Of a stretch of DNA of 64,000 nucleotides, positions 1 to 8,476 are shown one piece after another. Under the pieces are notes generated by a model that saw only the letters and a list, made by a program, of their open reading frames with translations, did not search any database and had not been told where the DNA came from. Made by a program: the position numbers and the translations under genes. Position 1 is the first letter of the stretch. Each line of letters begins with the position of its first letter. Source of the DNA: Hydrogenophilus sp. (lineage in GTDB: Bacteria > Pseudomonadota > Gammaproteobacteria > Burkholderiales > Thiobacillaceae); assembly GCA_020725195.1 (NCBI GenBank), contig DYFL01000001.1, forward strand, positions 60,262-124,261, read 5' to 3'.

Positions 1-702
1 GACCACCGGGATGGGGCAGGCCGCGACGGCGCGGGCGACGGCCTCCTCGTTGAAGGCCCAGAGGTCCTCGATGCTGCCGCCGCCGCGCACCAGGAGCAGC
101 ACCCCGCACTCGGCCCGCTCGCCGGCGGTGCGCAGCGCGGCGGCGATCTGCGCGGCGGCGCCCTCGCCCTGCACCGGGGTGGGGTAGAGCACCACCCGGG
201 CCGCCGGCCAGCGGCGCGCGAGGGTGGTGAGCACGTCGCGCAGCGCCGCCGCCTTGGGCGAGGTGACCACGCCGATGCACCCGGGATGGCGGGGCAGGGG
301 GCGCTTGCGCGCCGGGTCGAAGAGCCCCTCCTGCTCCAGCCTGGCCTTCAGGCGGCTGAAGGCCTCGAACAGGGCGCCCAGCCCGGCCCGGCGCATGAAC
401 TCCACGGTGAGCTGGAACTCGCCCCGCGGCTCGTACAGGGTGGCCTGGGCGCGGACCTCGACGCGGTCGCCCTCGCGCGGCTGCCAGTCGAGGAACTGGC
501 TGCGGTTGCGGAACATCGCGCAGCGCACGCTGGCCTGGGCGTCCTTCAGGGTGAAATACCAGTGGCCCGAGGGGGCGCGGGTGAGGTTGGAGATCTCGCC
601 CGCCACCCAGCTCGAGGGGATCTGGCCCTCGATGGCGCGGCGCGCCAGCCGGTTGAGCTCGGAGACGGTGAGGACGGCGGGCTCTGCGGGGGCGAAGGGC
701 AT
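1..702 (-). CDS. xseA: Exodeoxyribonuclease VII large subunit (partial)
   Basis: Large subunit of exonuclease VII, which with XseB degrades single-stranded DNA in the cytoplasm. Only the first 234 codons are present; the gene runs off the left edge, so the end at base 1 is artificial. The N-terminal OB-fold (about residues 10-105) is visible with GHWYFTLKD and a [10 protein letters not shown] stretch. The nuclease core begins around residue 140 with [14 protein letters not shown] and [15 protein letters not shown], both typical of XseA. The ATG at 700-702 gives a start directly before the conserved [12 protein letters not shown] segment. It is transcribed divergently from argD. Confidence 0.95.
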   Translation of the reverse strand, partial: MPFAPAEPAVLTVSELNRLARRAIEGQIPSSWVAGEISNLTRAPSGHWYFTLKDAQASVRCAMFRNRSQFLDWQPREGDRVEVRAQATLYEPRGEFQLTVEFMRRAGLGALFEAFSRLKARLEQEGLFDPARKRPLPRHPGCIGVVTSPKAAALRDVLTTLARRWPAARVVLYPTPVQGEGAAAQIAAALRTAGERAECGVLLLVRGGGSIEDLWAFNEEAVARAVAACPIPVV

Positions 703-1190
703 CGGGCGATTATCGCGCAAACGGCCGGGCCGGAGTGGGCGGATTGCGGACAACCGGCGTATCCATGCGGCCCGGCGGGCTTGTCAAGGGCCGACTTAAT
801 CCACAGTCATCAAAATGTAAATGAATTGTGTCGCGCAACTCCATGACGCCTAAAGGCAATTTCGTAAGTCATTGATTCTGAATGCGCCTTACAATCGCCC
901 AAAAAATAGCCGGGACGGGGAATGCGCTGTTCGGACGGCCCTTCAGGCCCTCTGTCCCGGCATTATGCACAGAGTTATCCACAGAAGCTGTGGAAGATTC
1001 CCGGCGCTCCGGTCTCGGCCCGCCCGGGAGGGATGCGCGCCGCCAGGCGGCTGCGGCCGCCGAAGGCAAGGCCTGCACCCGCGGCTCGCCCCGCTTCCGC
1101 TTTCCGGGAGAATCGGTTTATAGTTGGCGCTTCCCCTACGGCGGCGCTGAGCCGCCGTTGTGTTTTGTTTCGAATGCAGTGGAAAGGCCG
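703..1190. other. Divergent intergenic region xseA/argD
   Basis: About 490 bases between divergent genes with lower GC near 790-900. It holds a perfect TTATCCACA (975-983) inside a small inverted repeat, TCCACAG-AAG-CTGTGGA (978-994). A further CTTAATCCACAG lies near 793. Promoters for both genes must lie here. I could not recognise a convincing ArgR box pair. Open frames across this stretch have no recognisable protein and I treat them as non-coding. Confidence 0.5.
975..983 (+). promoter_or_regulatory. DnaA-box-like TTATCCACA
   Basis: A perfect match to the strong DnaA box consensus, embedded in a short palindrome. It is a single site in the argD leader, so it is not an origin. It could titrate DnaA, act as a regulatory site, or be a chance piece of the TCCACAG repeat family seen elsewhere in the window. 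Confidence 0.35.
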
Positions 1191-2363
1191 ATGTCCGATT
1201 TCCTGATGCAGACCTATGCCCGCCAGCCCCTGGCCTTCGTGCGCGGCGAGGGCGTGTGGCTCTATGACGACAAGGGCGACAAGTACCTGGACGCCGTGGC
1301 CGGCGTGGCCGTCAACGGCCTGGGCCACGGCCACCCCAAGCTCGCGGCGGCGCTGTGCGAGCAGGCCGGGCGTCTCATCCACACCTCCAACCTCTACCGC
1401 ATCCCCGAGCAGGAGCGGCTGGCCGAGCGGCTGTGCGGCCTCTCGGGCCTGGAGCGCGCCTTCTTCTGCAACTCCGGCGCCGAGGCCAACGAGGCGGCCA
1501 TCAAGATCGCCCGCCTCCACGGCCACAACAAGGGCATCGACAACCCCGCCATCGTGGTCATGGAGAAGAGCTTCCACGGCCGCACCATGGCCACCCTCTC
1601 GGCCACCGGCAGCCGCAAGGTCCAGGCCGGCTTCGAGCCCCTGGTCTCGGGCTTCGTGCGGGTGCCCTACAACGACGCCGGGGCCGTCGAGAAGCTGGCC
1701 GAGCACCACAACAACATCGTCGCCGTCCTGGTCGAGCCCTATCAGGGCGAGGGCGGCGTGCAGATCCCCGAGGCGGGGTATCTGGCCGGCCTGCGCCGCA
1801 TCTGCGACGCCAACGGGTGGCTGCTGATGCTCGACGAGGTGCAGACCGGCATCGGCCGCAGCGGCAAATGGTTCGCCTTCCAGCACACGGCTGTGGTGCC
1901 CGACGTGATGACCCTGGCCAAGGGCCTGGGCTCCGGCGTACCGGTCGGGGCCTGCCTCGCGCGCGGTGTGGCGGCCGAGACCTTCACCCCCGGCAGGCAC
2001 GGCTCCACCTTCGGCGGCGGCCCGCTCGCCTGCACGGCGGCGCTCACCACCCTCAAGGTCATGGAAGAGGACGGCCTGCTCGGCAACGCCGAGGCCCTGG
2101 GCGCCTACATCCGGCAGGACCTCGCCAAGCGGCTCCAGGGCGTGGCCGGCGTCGTCGAGATCCGCGGCCAGGGGCTGCTCATCGGCATCGAGCTCGACCG
2201 GCCCTGCGGCGACCTGGTCGGCATGGCCCGCGAGCGCCATCTGCTCGTCAACGTCACCTCCGACACCGTGGTGCGCCTGCTGCCGCCCCTGGTCCTGAAG
2301 CGGGAAGAGGCCGCGCAGCTCTGCGAGAAGCTCGCCGCGCTGATCCGGAATTTCCTCGCCTGA
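1191..2363 (+). CDS. argD: Acetylornithine aminotransferase
   Basis: PLP-dependent class III aminotransferase (390 residues, usual family length) that converts N-acetylglutamate semialdehyde to N2-acetylornithine, fourth step of arginine synthesis. Visible signatures: FFCNSGAEANEAAIKIAR, the FHGRTMATLSATG phosphate-binding region, LMLDEVQTGIGRSG, and the Schiff-base lysine K244 in TLAKGLGSGVPVGA. The frame is open upstream to base 882, but the ATG at 1191 follows a GGAAAGG-like ribosome site and gives the normal N-terminus. It ends 9 bases before argF, so the two are almost certainly co-transcribed. It could also serve as succinyldiaminopimelate aminotransferase, as many ArgD proteins do. Confidence 0.96.
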   Translation: MSDFLMQTYARQPLAFVRGEGVWLYDDKGDKYLDAVAGVAVNGLGHGHPKLAAALCEQAGRLIHTSNLYRIPEQERLAERLCGLSGLERAFFCNSGAEANEAAIKIARLHGHNKGIDNPAIVVMEKSFHGRTMATLSATGSRKVQAGFEPLVSGFVRVPYNDAGAVEKLAEHHNNIVAVLVEPYQGEGGVQIPEAGYLAGLRRICDANGWLLMLDEVQTGIGRSGKWFAFQHTAVVPDVMTLAKGLGSGVPVGACLARGVAAETFTPGRHGSTFGGGPLACTAALTTLKVMEEDGLLGNAEALGAYIRQDLAKRLQGVAGVVEIRGQGLLIGIELDRPCGDLVGMARERHLLVNVTSDTVVRLLPPLVLKREEAAQLCEKLAALIRNFLA

Positions 2364-2372
2364 GGTGCCCTC

Positions 2373-3302
2373 ATGGCCCAGCAGCCGATCAAGCATTTCC
2401 TCCAGTTCAAGGACTTCAGCCGGGAAGAGTTCGAGCACCTGTTCCGGCGCACCGGCATCATCAAGGAGCGCTTCAAGCGCTACCAGCCCTACCACCCGCT
2501 CGCGGACCGCACGCTCGCGATGATCTTCGAGAAGAGCTCGACGCGCACGCGGCTCTCTTTCGAGGCGGGCATGCACCAGCTGGGCGGGGCGGCCATCTAC
2601 CTCAACACCCGCGACACCCAACTCGGCCGCGGCGAGCCGGTCGAGGACGCCGCCGAGGTCATCTCGCGCATGGTCGACGCGGTCATGATCCGCACCTTCG
2701 ACCAGGAGATCGTCGAGCGCTTCGCCTCCCACTCGCGGGTGCCGGTGATCAACGGGCTCACCAACGAATACCATCCCTGCCAGATCCTGGCGGACCTCTA
2801 CACCTTCCTCGAGCACCGCGGCCCCATCCGGGGCAGGACCGTGGCCTGGGTCGGCGACTCCAACAACGTCTGCAACACCTGGCTGCAGGCCGCGGAGGTG
2901 TTCGACTTCAACGTCCACGTCTCCACCCCGCCCGGCTACGAGGTGGAGCCCGAGCGCGCCGGGCTCTACGGCACCGACCACTACGAGCAGTTCGCCGACC
3001 CCATGGAGGCCTGCCGCGACGCCGACCTGGTCACCACCGACGTGTGGACCAGCATGGGCTTCGAGGCGGAGAACGAGGCGCGCAGGCAGGCCTTCGCCGA
3101 CTGGCAGGTCGACGCCGAGATGATGCGCGTGGCCCGGCCCGACGCCGTCTTCATGCACTGCCTGCCCGCCCACCGCGGCGAGGAGGTCGAGGCCGCCGTC
3201 ATCGACGGCCCCCAGAGCGTCGTCTGGGACGAGGCTGAAAACAGGCTCCACACCCAGAAGGCCCTGTTGGAGTACCTGCTTTTGGGGCGGGTGGAAGAGT
3301 GA
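2373..3302 (+). CDS. argF: Ornithine carbamoyltransferase
   Basis: Forms citrulline from ornithine and carbamoyl phosphate in the cytoplasm. The 309-residue product shows the carbamoyl-phosphate motif SSTRTR at 55-60, the NGLTNEYHPCQ region, and the ornithine-side motif HCLPAHRG beginning at residue 262, which separates OTCases from aspartate carbamoyltransferases. It is coupled to argD upstream. The last codons (3249-3302) have a diverged second copy downstream at 3392-3445 in which every codon difference is synonymous, suggesting a former second argF allele at this locus. Confidence 0.97.
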   Translation: MAQQPIKHFLQFKDFSREEFEHLFRRTGIIKERFKRYQPYHPLADRTLAMIFEKSSTRTRLSFEAGMHQLGGAAIYLNTRDTQLGRGEPVEDAAEVISRMVDAVMIRTFDQEIVERFASHSRVPVINGLTNEYHPCQILADLYTFLEHRGPIRGRTVAWVGDSNNVCNTWLQAAEVFDFNVHVSTPPGYEVEPERAGLYGTDHYEQFADPMEACRDADLVTTDVWTSMGFEAENEARRQAFADWQVDAEMMRVARPDAVFMHCLPAHRGEEVEAAVIDGPQSVVWDEAENRLHTQKALLEYLLLGRVEE

Positions 3303-3331
3303 TTCGGGCAAAGGGTGGAGCCTGTTTCAGT

Positions 3332-3376
3332 GAAGGCTAACCTGCGCAGCAGGTTAAGCGCGGAACGCGCGGCCGG
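3332..3376 (+). repeat. Palindromic repeat family F, copy 1
   Basis: A GAAGGCTAAC head followed by the hairpin AACCTG-CGCAG-CAGGTT and a CGCGGCCG tail. It shares head, hairpin plan and tail with the element at 3477-3525. It lies just after the argF stop and may also act as a transcript-end structure. Confidence 0.6.
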
Positions 3377-3379
3377 AAC

Positions 3380-3445
3380 TAAAATCGCCCGCACACCCAA
3401 AAGGCCTTGCTGGAGTATCTGCTTCTCGGCCGAGTGGAAGAGTAG
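3380..3445 (+). pseudogene. Diverged duplicate of the argF 3' end
   Basis: The frame from 3392 encodes the same last 17 residues as argF plus a stop. Compared with argF codons from 3249, ten of 54 bases differ, eight in sense codons and two in the stop (TGA versus TAG), yet no amino acid changes. Two upstream codons (AAT CGC versus AAC AGG) are also synonymous; before that homology fades and an in-frame TAA appears. The 28 bases leading into the two family F repeats also align (about 21 of 28 identical), so the duplicated segment spans coding and non-coding DNA with a period of about 143 bases. The synonymous-only pattern means both copies evolved under protein-level selection before one was reduced to this tail. 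Confidence 0.75.
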
Positions 3446-3476
3446 CCGTTAAGGCCACGGTGCAATCTATTCCGGC

Positions 3477-3525
3477 GAAGGCTAACATCGCGCAGCGATG
3501 TTAAGCCGCGCAGCGGCGGCCGTAG
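3477..3525 (+). repeat. Palindromic repeat family F, copy 2
   Basis: Again a GAAGGCTAAC head, hairpin AACATCG-CGCAG-CGATGTT, then CCGCGCAGCGGCGG. The stem sequence differs from copy 1 but with compensating changes on both arms, indicating that the hairpin itself is maintained or re-created. Confidence 0.6.
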
Positions 3526-3564
3526 CCAAAACGGGCCGTGTGCCCAACTGAGCCTGAGAAAACT

Positions 3565-3792
3565 ATGAACATCGCCTACTTCAAGGACCAGGATGCCCTC
3601 TACATCGAGCTTTCGCCCGAGAACCCGGCCCATGCCTGGGAGGCGCAGGCGGGCATCGTCCTCAACCTGAGCGAGGACGGCCGGGTGGTGGGCATCGAGA
3701 TCGAGCGTGCCAGCCAGATGACCGACCTCAAGATGCTGCGGGTGGGCGACTTCCCGGGCGAGGTGCATGCGGTTGAAGGTTCCGCCCACTGA
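3565..3792 (+). CDS. DUF2283 family protein
   Basis: Small 75-residue cytoplasmic protein. The pattern DALYIELS near residue 10 followed by GIVLNLSEDGRVVGIEI matches the DUF2283 family, small proteins of unknown function often found near toxin-antitoxin or stress genes. The ATG at 3565 is chosen because the family begins directly with an M-x-I-x-Y strand. It lies 13 bases before the cytochrome gene, so the two may share a transcript. No catalytic residues are evident and I assign no function. Confidence 0.75.
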   Translation: MNIAYFKDQDALYIELSPENPAHAWEAQAGIVLNLSEDGRVVGIEIERASQMTDLKMLRVGDFPGEVHAVEGSAH

Positions 3793-3805
3793 AAGGAGAC
3801 TGAAC

Positions 3806-4255
3806 ATGCGCCTGACCCGACTGCCCCTCCTGCTCTTGACCCTCGCCCCGGCCCTGGCCGCGGCCGCCGAGCCGGCGCCGCCCGAGGACCCGCGCACCCT
3901 CGTTCAGATGCCGGCCCTGCAGCAGGCCCTGATGCGCGAGGAGATGGTCGACAGCCTCGCGGCCCTGAACGAGGTGCTGGGCCATCTCGCGGCCGGCCGG
4001 CTCAAGGAGGCGGGGGCCACGGCCGAGCAGCGCCTGGGCCTGAGCACCATGGGCAAGCACGCCGCGCGCACCGGTGGGCGCGGCCCGGGCCGCTTCATGC
4101 CCGAGGCCATGCGCGGCATCGGTGTCGGCATGCACCGGGCGGCGAGCGAATTCGCCGAGGTGGCCGCCAAGGGCGACCGCGCCGCCGCCTACCGGGCCCT
4201 GGAGCCGGTGACCGCGGCCTGCGTCGCCTGCCACGTGGGCTACCGCCTGCGCTGA
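3806..4255 (+). CDS. Secreted class II (c'-like) cytochrome
   Basis: 149 residues with a clear signal peptide (MRLTRLPLLLLTLAPALAAA, cleavage near residue 21) and a single haem c site CVACHVGYR at the extreme C-terminus. A C-terminal CxxCH after a helical bundle is the plan of cytochrome c' and related class II cytochromes, so a periplasmic electron-transfer or gas-binding role is likely. A strong AAGGAGA ribosome site precedes the ATG at 3806. The middle of the protein is helical and Ala-rich; I did not recognise a closer subfamily. Confidence 0.75.
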   Translation: MRLTRLPLLLLTLAPALAAAAEPAPPEDPRTLVQMPALQQALMREEMVDSLAALNEVLGHLAAGRLKEAGATAEQRLGLSTMGKHAARTGGRGPGRFMPEAMRGIGVGMHRAASEFAEVAAKGDRAAAYRALEPVTAACVACHVGYRLR

Positions 4256-4275
4256 GGCCGGGATTTTCTTGATTC

Positions 4276-4386
4276 ATCCGCAGATGGCGCGGATTTACGC
4301 AGACATTTCAAAGCGTTGCCTTCCGCTGGCGCTGCATCGGGTTTTGTCTGCGTTCATCTGCGCCGTCTGCGGATCAACGGCTTTTT
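4276..4386 (+). repeat. Large inverted repeat (family B) with T-run
   Basis: Two imperfect arms of about 29 bases: ATCCGCAGATGGCGCGGATT continuing into ACGCAGAC (4276-4304), and its near-complement ending GTCTGCGGAT at 4374, separated by about 40 bases. A CTTTTTT run follows at 4380-4386, so on the + strand it could act as a terminator for the cytochrome gene before argG. The same ATCCGCAGATGACGCAGA-type sequence recurs at 16461, 28566, 32895 and 44716. Confidence 0.65.
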
Positions 4387-4409
4387 TAGGTTATCCAGAG
4401 TGAGTCGAC

Positions 4410-5639
<1,230 letters not shown>

Positions 5640-5644
5640 GCCGG

Positions 5645-5872
5645 ATGGGCGCGCCGGGCACCCTGTTCGGCTACACCGAGGGCCAGGTCGCCGACTTCGG
5701 CCTGAGCGTCGGGATCGCCGCCTTCATCCTCTACATGCTGTTCATCATCGGCAACCTGGCCTACCGCTCCAGGGCGGGCAGACTGGGTACCTTCGCCCTG
5801 TTCTTCGTGCTCGCCTTCGGCATGGTCGGGTTCGTCGGCAAGGTCGTCATCCAACATCTGTGGGGTATCTGA
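5645..5872 (+). CDS. DUF2788-like small membrane protein
   Basis: 75 residues with two hydrophobic helices (about 17-39 and 48-68) separated by a basic loop, [10 protein letters not shown], which fits the positive-inside rule with both ends periplasmic. The pattern [13 protein letters not shown] followed by [11 protein letters not shown] resembles DUF2788, an uncharacterised inner-membrane family. The ATG overlaps the argG downstream spacing (6 bases) and the stop lies 2 bases before ppnP, so argG, this gene and ppnP look like one operon. Confidence 0.6.
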   Translation: MGAPGTLFGYTEGQVADFGLSVGIAAFILYMLFIIGNLAYRSRAGRLGTFALFFVLAFGMVGFVGKVVIQHLWGI

Positions 5873-5874
5873 AC

Positions 5875-6186
5875 ATGTCCCAGTTCGACAACGTCTCCGT
5901 GGTGAAGCAGGCCAACGTCTATTTCGACGGCAAGTGCATCTCGCACACCGTGCTCTTCCCGGACGGCAGCAGGAAGACCGTCGGCGTGATCTTCCCCAGC
6001 CTGCTCACCTTCGACACCGGCGCCCCCGAGATCATGGAGATCAACGGCGGGCGCTGCCGCGTGCGCCTGAAGGGCGAGGCGGAGTGGAAGGACTACGCCG
6101 CCGGCGGCAGCTTCGCCGTGCCCGGCAACTCCAGCTTCGAGATCGAGACCCTGGAGCTCCTGGACTACGTCTGCCACTTCGCCTGA
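5875..6186 (+). CDS. ppnP: Pyrimidine/purine nucleoside phosphorylase
   Basis: 103-residue cupin-fold protein of the PpnP (DUF1255, YaiE) family, which phosphorolyses several nucleosides to base and ribose-1-phosphate. Signatures: an N-terminal [13 protein letters not shown] strand pair, KTVGVIFP, and the C-terminal [19 protein letters not shown]. Length matches the family (about 95-105). The start at 5875 lies 2 bases after the preceding stop. The frame could begin 15 bases earlier, but that would overlap the upstream gene and add residues the family lacks. Confidence 0.9.
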   Translation: MSQFDNVSVVKQANVYFDGKCISHTVLFPDGSRKTVGVIFPSLLTFDTGAPEIMEINGGRCRVRLKGEAEWKDYAAGGSFAVPGNSSFEIETLELLDYVCHFA

Positions 6187-6199
6187 GGAGAGCAGGGTC

Positions 6200-6249
6200 G
6201 TGGGAGCGGCTTCAGCCGCGCTGAATTTCGCGGCTGAAGCCGCTCCTAC
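6200..6249 (+). repeat. REP-like palindrome, family A (copy 1)
   Basis: A 50-base near-perfect inverted repeat: GTGGGAGCGGCTTCAGCCGC on the left and its complement ending GAAGCCGCTCCTAC on the right, with a short AT-rich centre. It is the cleanest example of the (GTGGGAGCGGCTTCAGCCGCG) family seen at 21681, 24189, 26466 (inside tex), 28454, 32047 and, as a short piece, 58589. It resembles the REP elements of Pseudomonas and Xanthomonas that are moved by RAYT transposases. Confidence 0.8.
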
Positions 6250-6264
6250 CCCGATGCGGATGCC

Positions 6265-6843
6265 ATGACCACCATCGCCGTCGTCAAGAAGGCCGGCCAG
6301 ATCGCCATCGCCGCGGACACCCTGACCAAGTGGGGCTCGGGCAAGGAGTCGGCGGCCTACATCGTCAACAGCAGCAAGCTCCTGCGGGTGGGCGAGAGCC
6401 GCATCGCCGTGTCGGGCAACGCCACGGTCAAGCACATCCTGGACGACTACTTCGCCGCCCACGACCGCCAGGCCACGCCGCTCGGGAGCGTGCAGGAGAT
6501 CTTCGCCGCCTGGCAGAAGCTGCATAAGGTGCTGAAGGACGAATACTTCATCCGCCCGGAGGAGAGCCAGGAAGACGCCCTGGAGTCCTCGCGCATGGAC
6601 GTGCTCATCGCCAACCCTCACGGCATCTTCGGGGTCTCCGGCCTGCGCACCGTGCAGGAGTTCTCCCGCTTCTACGCCTACGGCACCGGCACCGACTACG
6701 CCTTGGGCGCGCTCTGGGCCGCCTACGACCGGCCCGAGCTCGGCGCCGAGCGGCTCGCGCGGCTCGCCGTGGAGGCGGCCGCCGAATTCGACGACGGCAC
6801 GGGGCTGCCGATCGAGTGCCACGTCATCAACCAACTTGCCTGA
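6265..6843 (+). CDS. HslV/proteasome-like Ntn hydrolase
   Basis: 192-residue protein of the T1 peptidase fold. After Met removal it starts with Thr (MTTIAVVKK), as in HslV and proteasome beta subunits. D18 in AIAADTLT and K38 in NSSKLL sit where the catalytic Asp17 and Lys33 of HslV are expected, with a few residues of insertion before the lysine. SGNATV and GVSGLR resemble the following core strands. It is longer than HslV (about 175) and no HslU ATPase gene adjoins it, so it is probably one of the stand-alone HslV-like families rather than HslV itself. It follows a family A repeat and has its own start. Confidence 0.7.
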   Translation: MTTIAVVKKAGQIAIAADTLTKWGSGKESAAYIVNSSKLLRVGESRIAVSGNATVKHILDDYFAAHDRQATPLGSVQEIFAAWQKLHKVLKDEYFIRPEESQEDALESSRMDVLIANPHGIFGVSGLRTVQEFSRFYAYGTGTDYALGALWAAYDRPELGAERLARLAVEAAAEFDDGTGLPIECHVINQLA

Positions 6844-6942
6844 CGATCATGGCGATCCGCTTCCCCCAGTCGACGATGGCCGCGTCTCGCCATGATCGTT
6901 CCCTCACCCCGGCCCTCTCCCGCTTGCGGGAGAGGGGGTCTA
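6843..6942 (+). repeat. Two stacked palindromes before yajQ
   Basis: First, a 13-base perfect inverted repeat, ACGATCATGGCGA (6843-6855) and TCGCCATGATCGT (6887-6899). Second, a CCCTCACCCCGGCCCTCTCCC...GGGAGAGGGGG palindrome (6901-6941) of the common CCCTCTCCC family (family D), also found at 30849 and 35302. The first arm begins in the stop codon of the upstream gene. Confidence 0.6.
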
Positions 6943-6981
6943 TCGTGTCGCGGATGCGACGCTTACCTTAACGAGGCCGCC

Positions 6982-7470
6982 ATGCCCTCTTTCGACATCG
7001 TCTCCGAGGTGGACAAGCAGGAACTCAGGAACGCCGTGGACCAGGCCAACAAGGAGATCGCGAACCGCTTCGACTTCAAGGGCTCGGACGCGCGCATCGA
7101 GCAGGCGGACTACGTGCTCACGGTCTACGCCGACGACGACTTCAAGCTCGACCAGGTGCAGGAGGTCTTGAGCGGCAAGCTGGTCAAGCGCGGCATCGAC
7201 ATCCGCGCCCTGGACATCGCCGAGAAGACCGAGAAGGTCTCCGGCAACAAGGTCAAGCGCCAGGTCACGGTGCGAAACGGCATCGAGACCGAGACCGCCA
7301 AGAAGATCGTCAAGCTCGTCAAGGACGCCAAGCTCAAGGTCACCGCCAGCATCCAGGGCGAGAGCGTGCGCGTCCAGGGCGCCAAGAAGGACGTCCTGCA
7401 GGAGGCCATCGCCCTGGTGCGCAAGGCGATCACCGAGGCCCCGCTGCAGTTCCAGAACTTCCGCGACTGA
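6982..7470 (+). CDS. yajQ: YajQ family nucleotide-binding protein
   Basis: 162 residues, the normal YajQ (DUF520) length, with the start [18 protein letters not shown], the [11 protein letters not shown] segment and the LQFQNFRD C-terminus that define the family. Members have two ferredoxin-like folds; the Xanthomonas and Pseudomonas proteins bind cyclic di-GMP and modulate LysR-type regulators, so this may be a c-di-GMP receptor, given two GGDEF-EAL genes in the window. The ATG at 6982 follows an ACGAGG-type site. The next gene's ATG directly abuts its TGA. Confidence 0.93.
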   Translation: MPSFDIVSEVDKQELRNAVDQANKEIANRFDFKGSDARIEQADYVLTVYADDDFKLDQVQEVLSGKLVKRGIDIRALDIAEKTEKVSGNKVKRQVTVRNGIETETAKKIVKLVKDAKLKVTASIQGESVRVQGAKKDVLQEAIALVRKAITEAPLQFQNFRD

Positions 7471-7713
7471 ATGCGCGCCCTGCCGGCCTTCGCCGTGGCG
7501 GCGCTCGCCGCCTGGGGCAGCGATCTTGCGCACCCCTCCACCTTGCGCAGCGTCGTCCTGCCGCTGCTCGCCGCCGTGGCCTTGGTCTATGCCCTGGTGG
7601 CGCTGCTCCTGCGGCGCCCCGGGGCCGGCGGTGGTGCCGGCGACGCGGGCGGCCGGGATGCCTGCGCCTCGGACGGCACGGCCTGCTGCGGCGGGGACGG
7701 CGGCGGCGACTGA
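7471..7713 (+). CDS. Small membrane protein with Gly/Cys-rich tail
   Basis: 80 residues, start codon immediately after the yajQ stop, so probably translated by coupling. Two hydrophobic segments (about 1-18 and 28-47) are followed by a glycine- and aspartate-rich tail that contains CAS and a CC pair (DGTACCGG). The first segment could be a signal peptide and the second a membrane anchor. I recognise no family. It is the last gene before a convergent operon. The low-complexity tail makes the coding call plausible rather than firm. Confidence 0.5.
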   Translation: MRALPAFAVAALAAWGSDLAHPSTLRSVVLPLLAAVALVYALVALLLRRPGAGGGAGDAGGRDACASDGTACCGGDGGGD

Positions 7714-7729
7714 TCGCTGCGGGGCCCCG

Positions 7730-8458
7730 TCACAAGCTCACCGTCAGCTCCATCAGCCAATCCGGCATCCGCTCGAGCAGCCAGGCCTCCACGATCTGGT
7801 CGGCCCCGGTCGCCACCAAGGCTCCCAGCCCAAGGAACAGCAGACCCAACATGGACTTGCCGTGCCGGCCGACGGCCAGCAGGCGGCCGCGCAGGTGCCG
7901 GCCCGCCTCCCGGGACAGCCCGCCCAGGACGACCAGGGGCAGGGCGGCGCCCAGGCCGAAGAGCAGCATCACCCCCGCCGCCTCGGCCAAGTGTTCGCCT
8001 TGGCTCGCCAGGGCGATGGCCCCGCCCAGGGTGGGGCCAACGCAGGGGCTCCAAATCACGCCCAGCACCAGGCCGATCGCGAACTGCCCGGGCAGTCCCT
8101 GGGGGGCGAGGCGCCCGATCCAGCCTTGGCCGGCGTTGCCGAGGCCGGCCGCGAGGCCGGCGAAGCGGGCCTGGAGGCCGGGGGCGACCAACACGATGCC
8201 GAACACGACGAGGATGGCGGCCCCGGCGAGGCGCAAGGTGTCCCGGTCGACCCCGGCGAGCGTGCCGGCGCTGGCGAGCGCCAGGCCCACGGCGGCGTAG
8301 GACAGCCCCAGGCCGGCGGCAAGGGCCAGCGGCCCCAGGCGATGGGCCAGCAGGGCGCTGCCCGCGAGGATGGGGATGAGGGGCAGCACGCAGGGCGCCA
8401 GGGAGGAGAGCGCCCCGGCGGCCAGGGCGAGCGCGTAGGTCAGCGGGCCGAATTCCAT
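7730..8458 (-). CDS. CcdA/DsbD-type membrane thiol transporter
   Basis: 242-residue inner-membrane protein with about six hydrophobic helices and the two conserved intramembrane cysteines of the CcdA/DsbD-beta family: C23 in SSLAPCVLPLIP and C139 in VIWSPCVGPTLG, each with flanking prolines. Such proteins pass electrons from cytoplasmic thioredoxin to periplasmic thiol proteins (cytochrome c maturation, SoxV in sulfur oxidisers). It lies 18 bases downstream of the double-thioredoxin gene in the same operon, which is the likely periplasmic acceptor. The start at 8458 gives the usual short N-terminus before helix 1. Confidence 0.85.
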   Translation of the reverse strand: MEFGPLTYALALAAGALSSLAPCVLPLIPILAGSALLAHRLGPLALAAGLGLSYAAVGLALASAGTLAGVDRDTLRLAGAAILVVFGIVLVAPGLQARFAGLAAGLGNAGQGWIGRLAPQGLPGQFAIGLVLGVIWSPCVGPTLGGAIALASQGEHLAEAAGVMLLFGLGAALPLVVLGGLSREAGRHLRGRLLAVGRHGKSMLGLLFLGLGALVATGADQIVEAWLLERMPDWLMELTVSL

Positions 8459-8476
8459 CGTGGTCTCCCGTCGTGC

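Noticed and set aside
703..1190. Chromosomal origin suggested by TTATCCACA
   Set aside because: One perfect DnaA box only, no cluster of boxes or AT-rich unwinding element, and neighbours are not dnaA/dnaN/gidA.
975..3311. Very long antisense frame (778 codons) opposite argD and argF
   Set aside because: GC-rich genomes with strong third-position bias leave long stop-free frames opposite real genes. The protein is low complexity and matches nothing, while argD and argF are certain.
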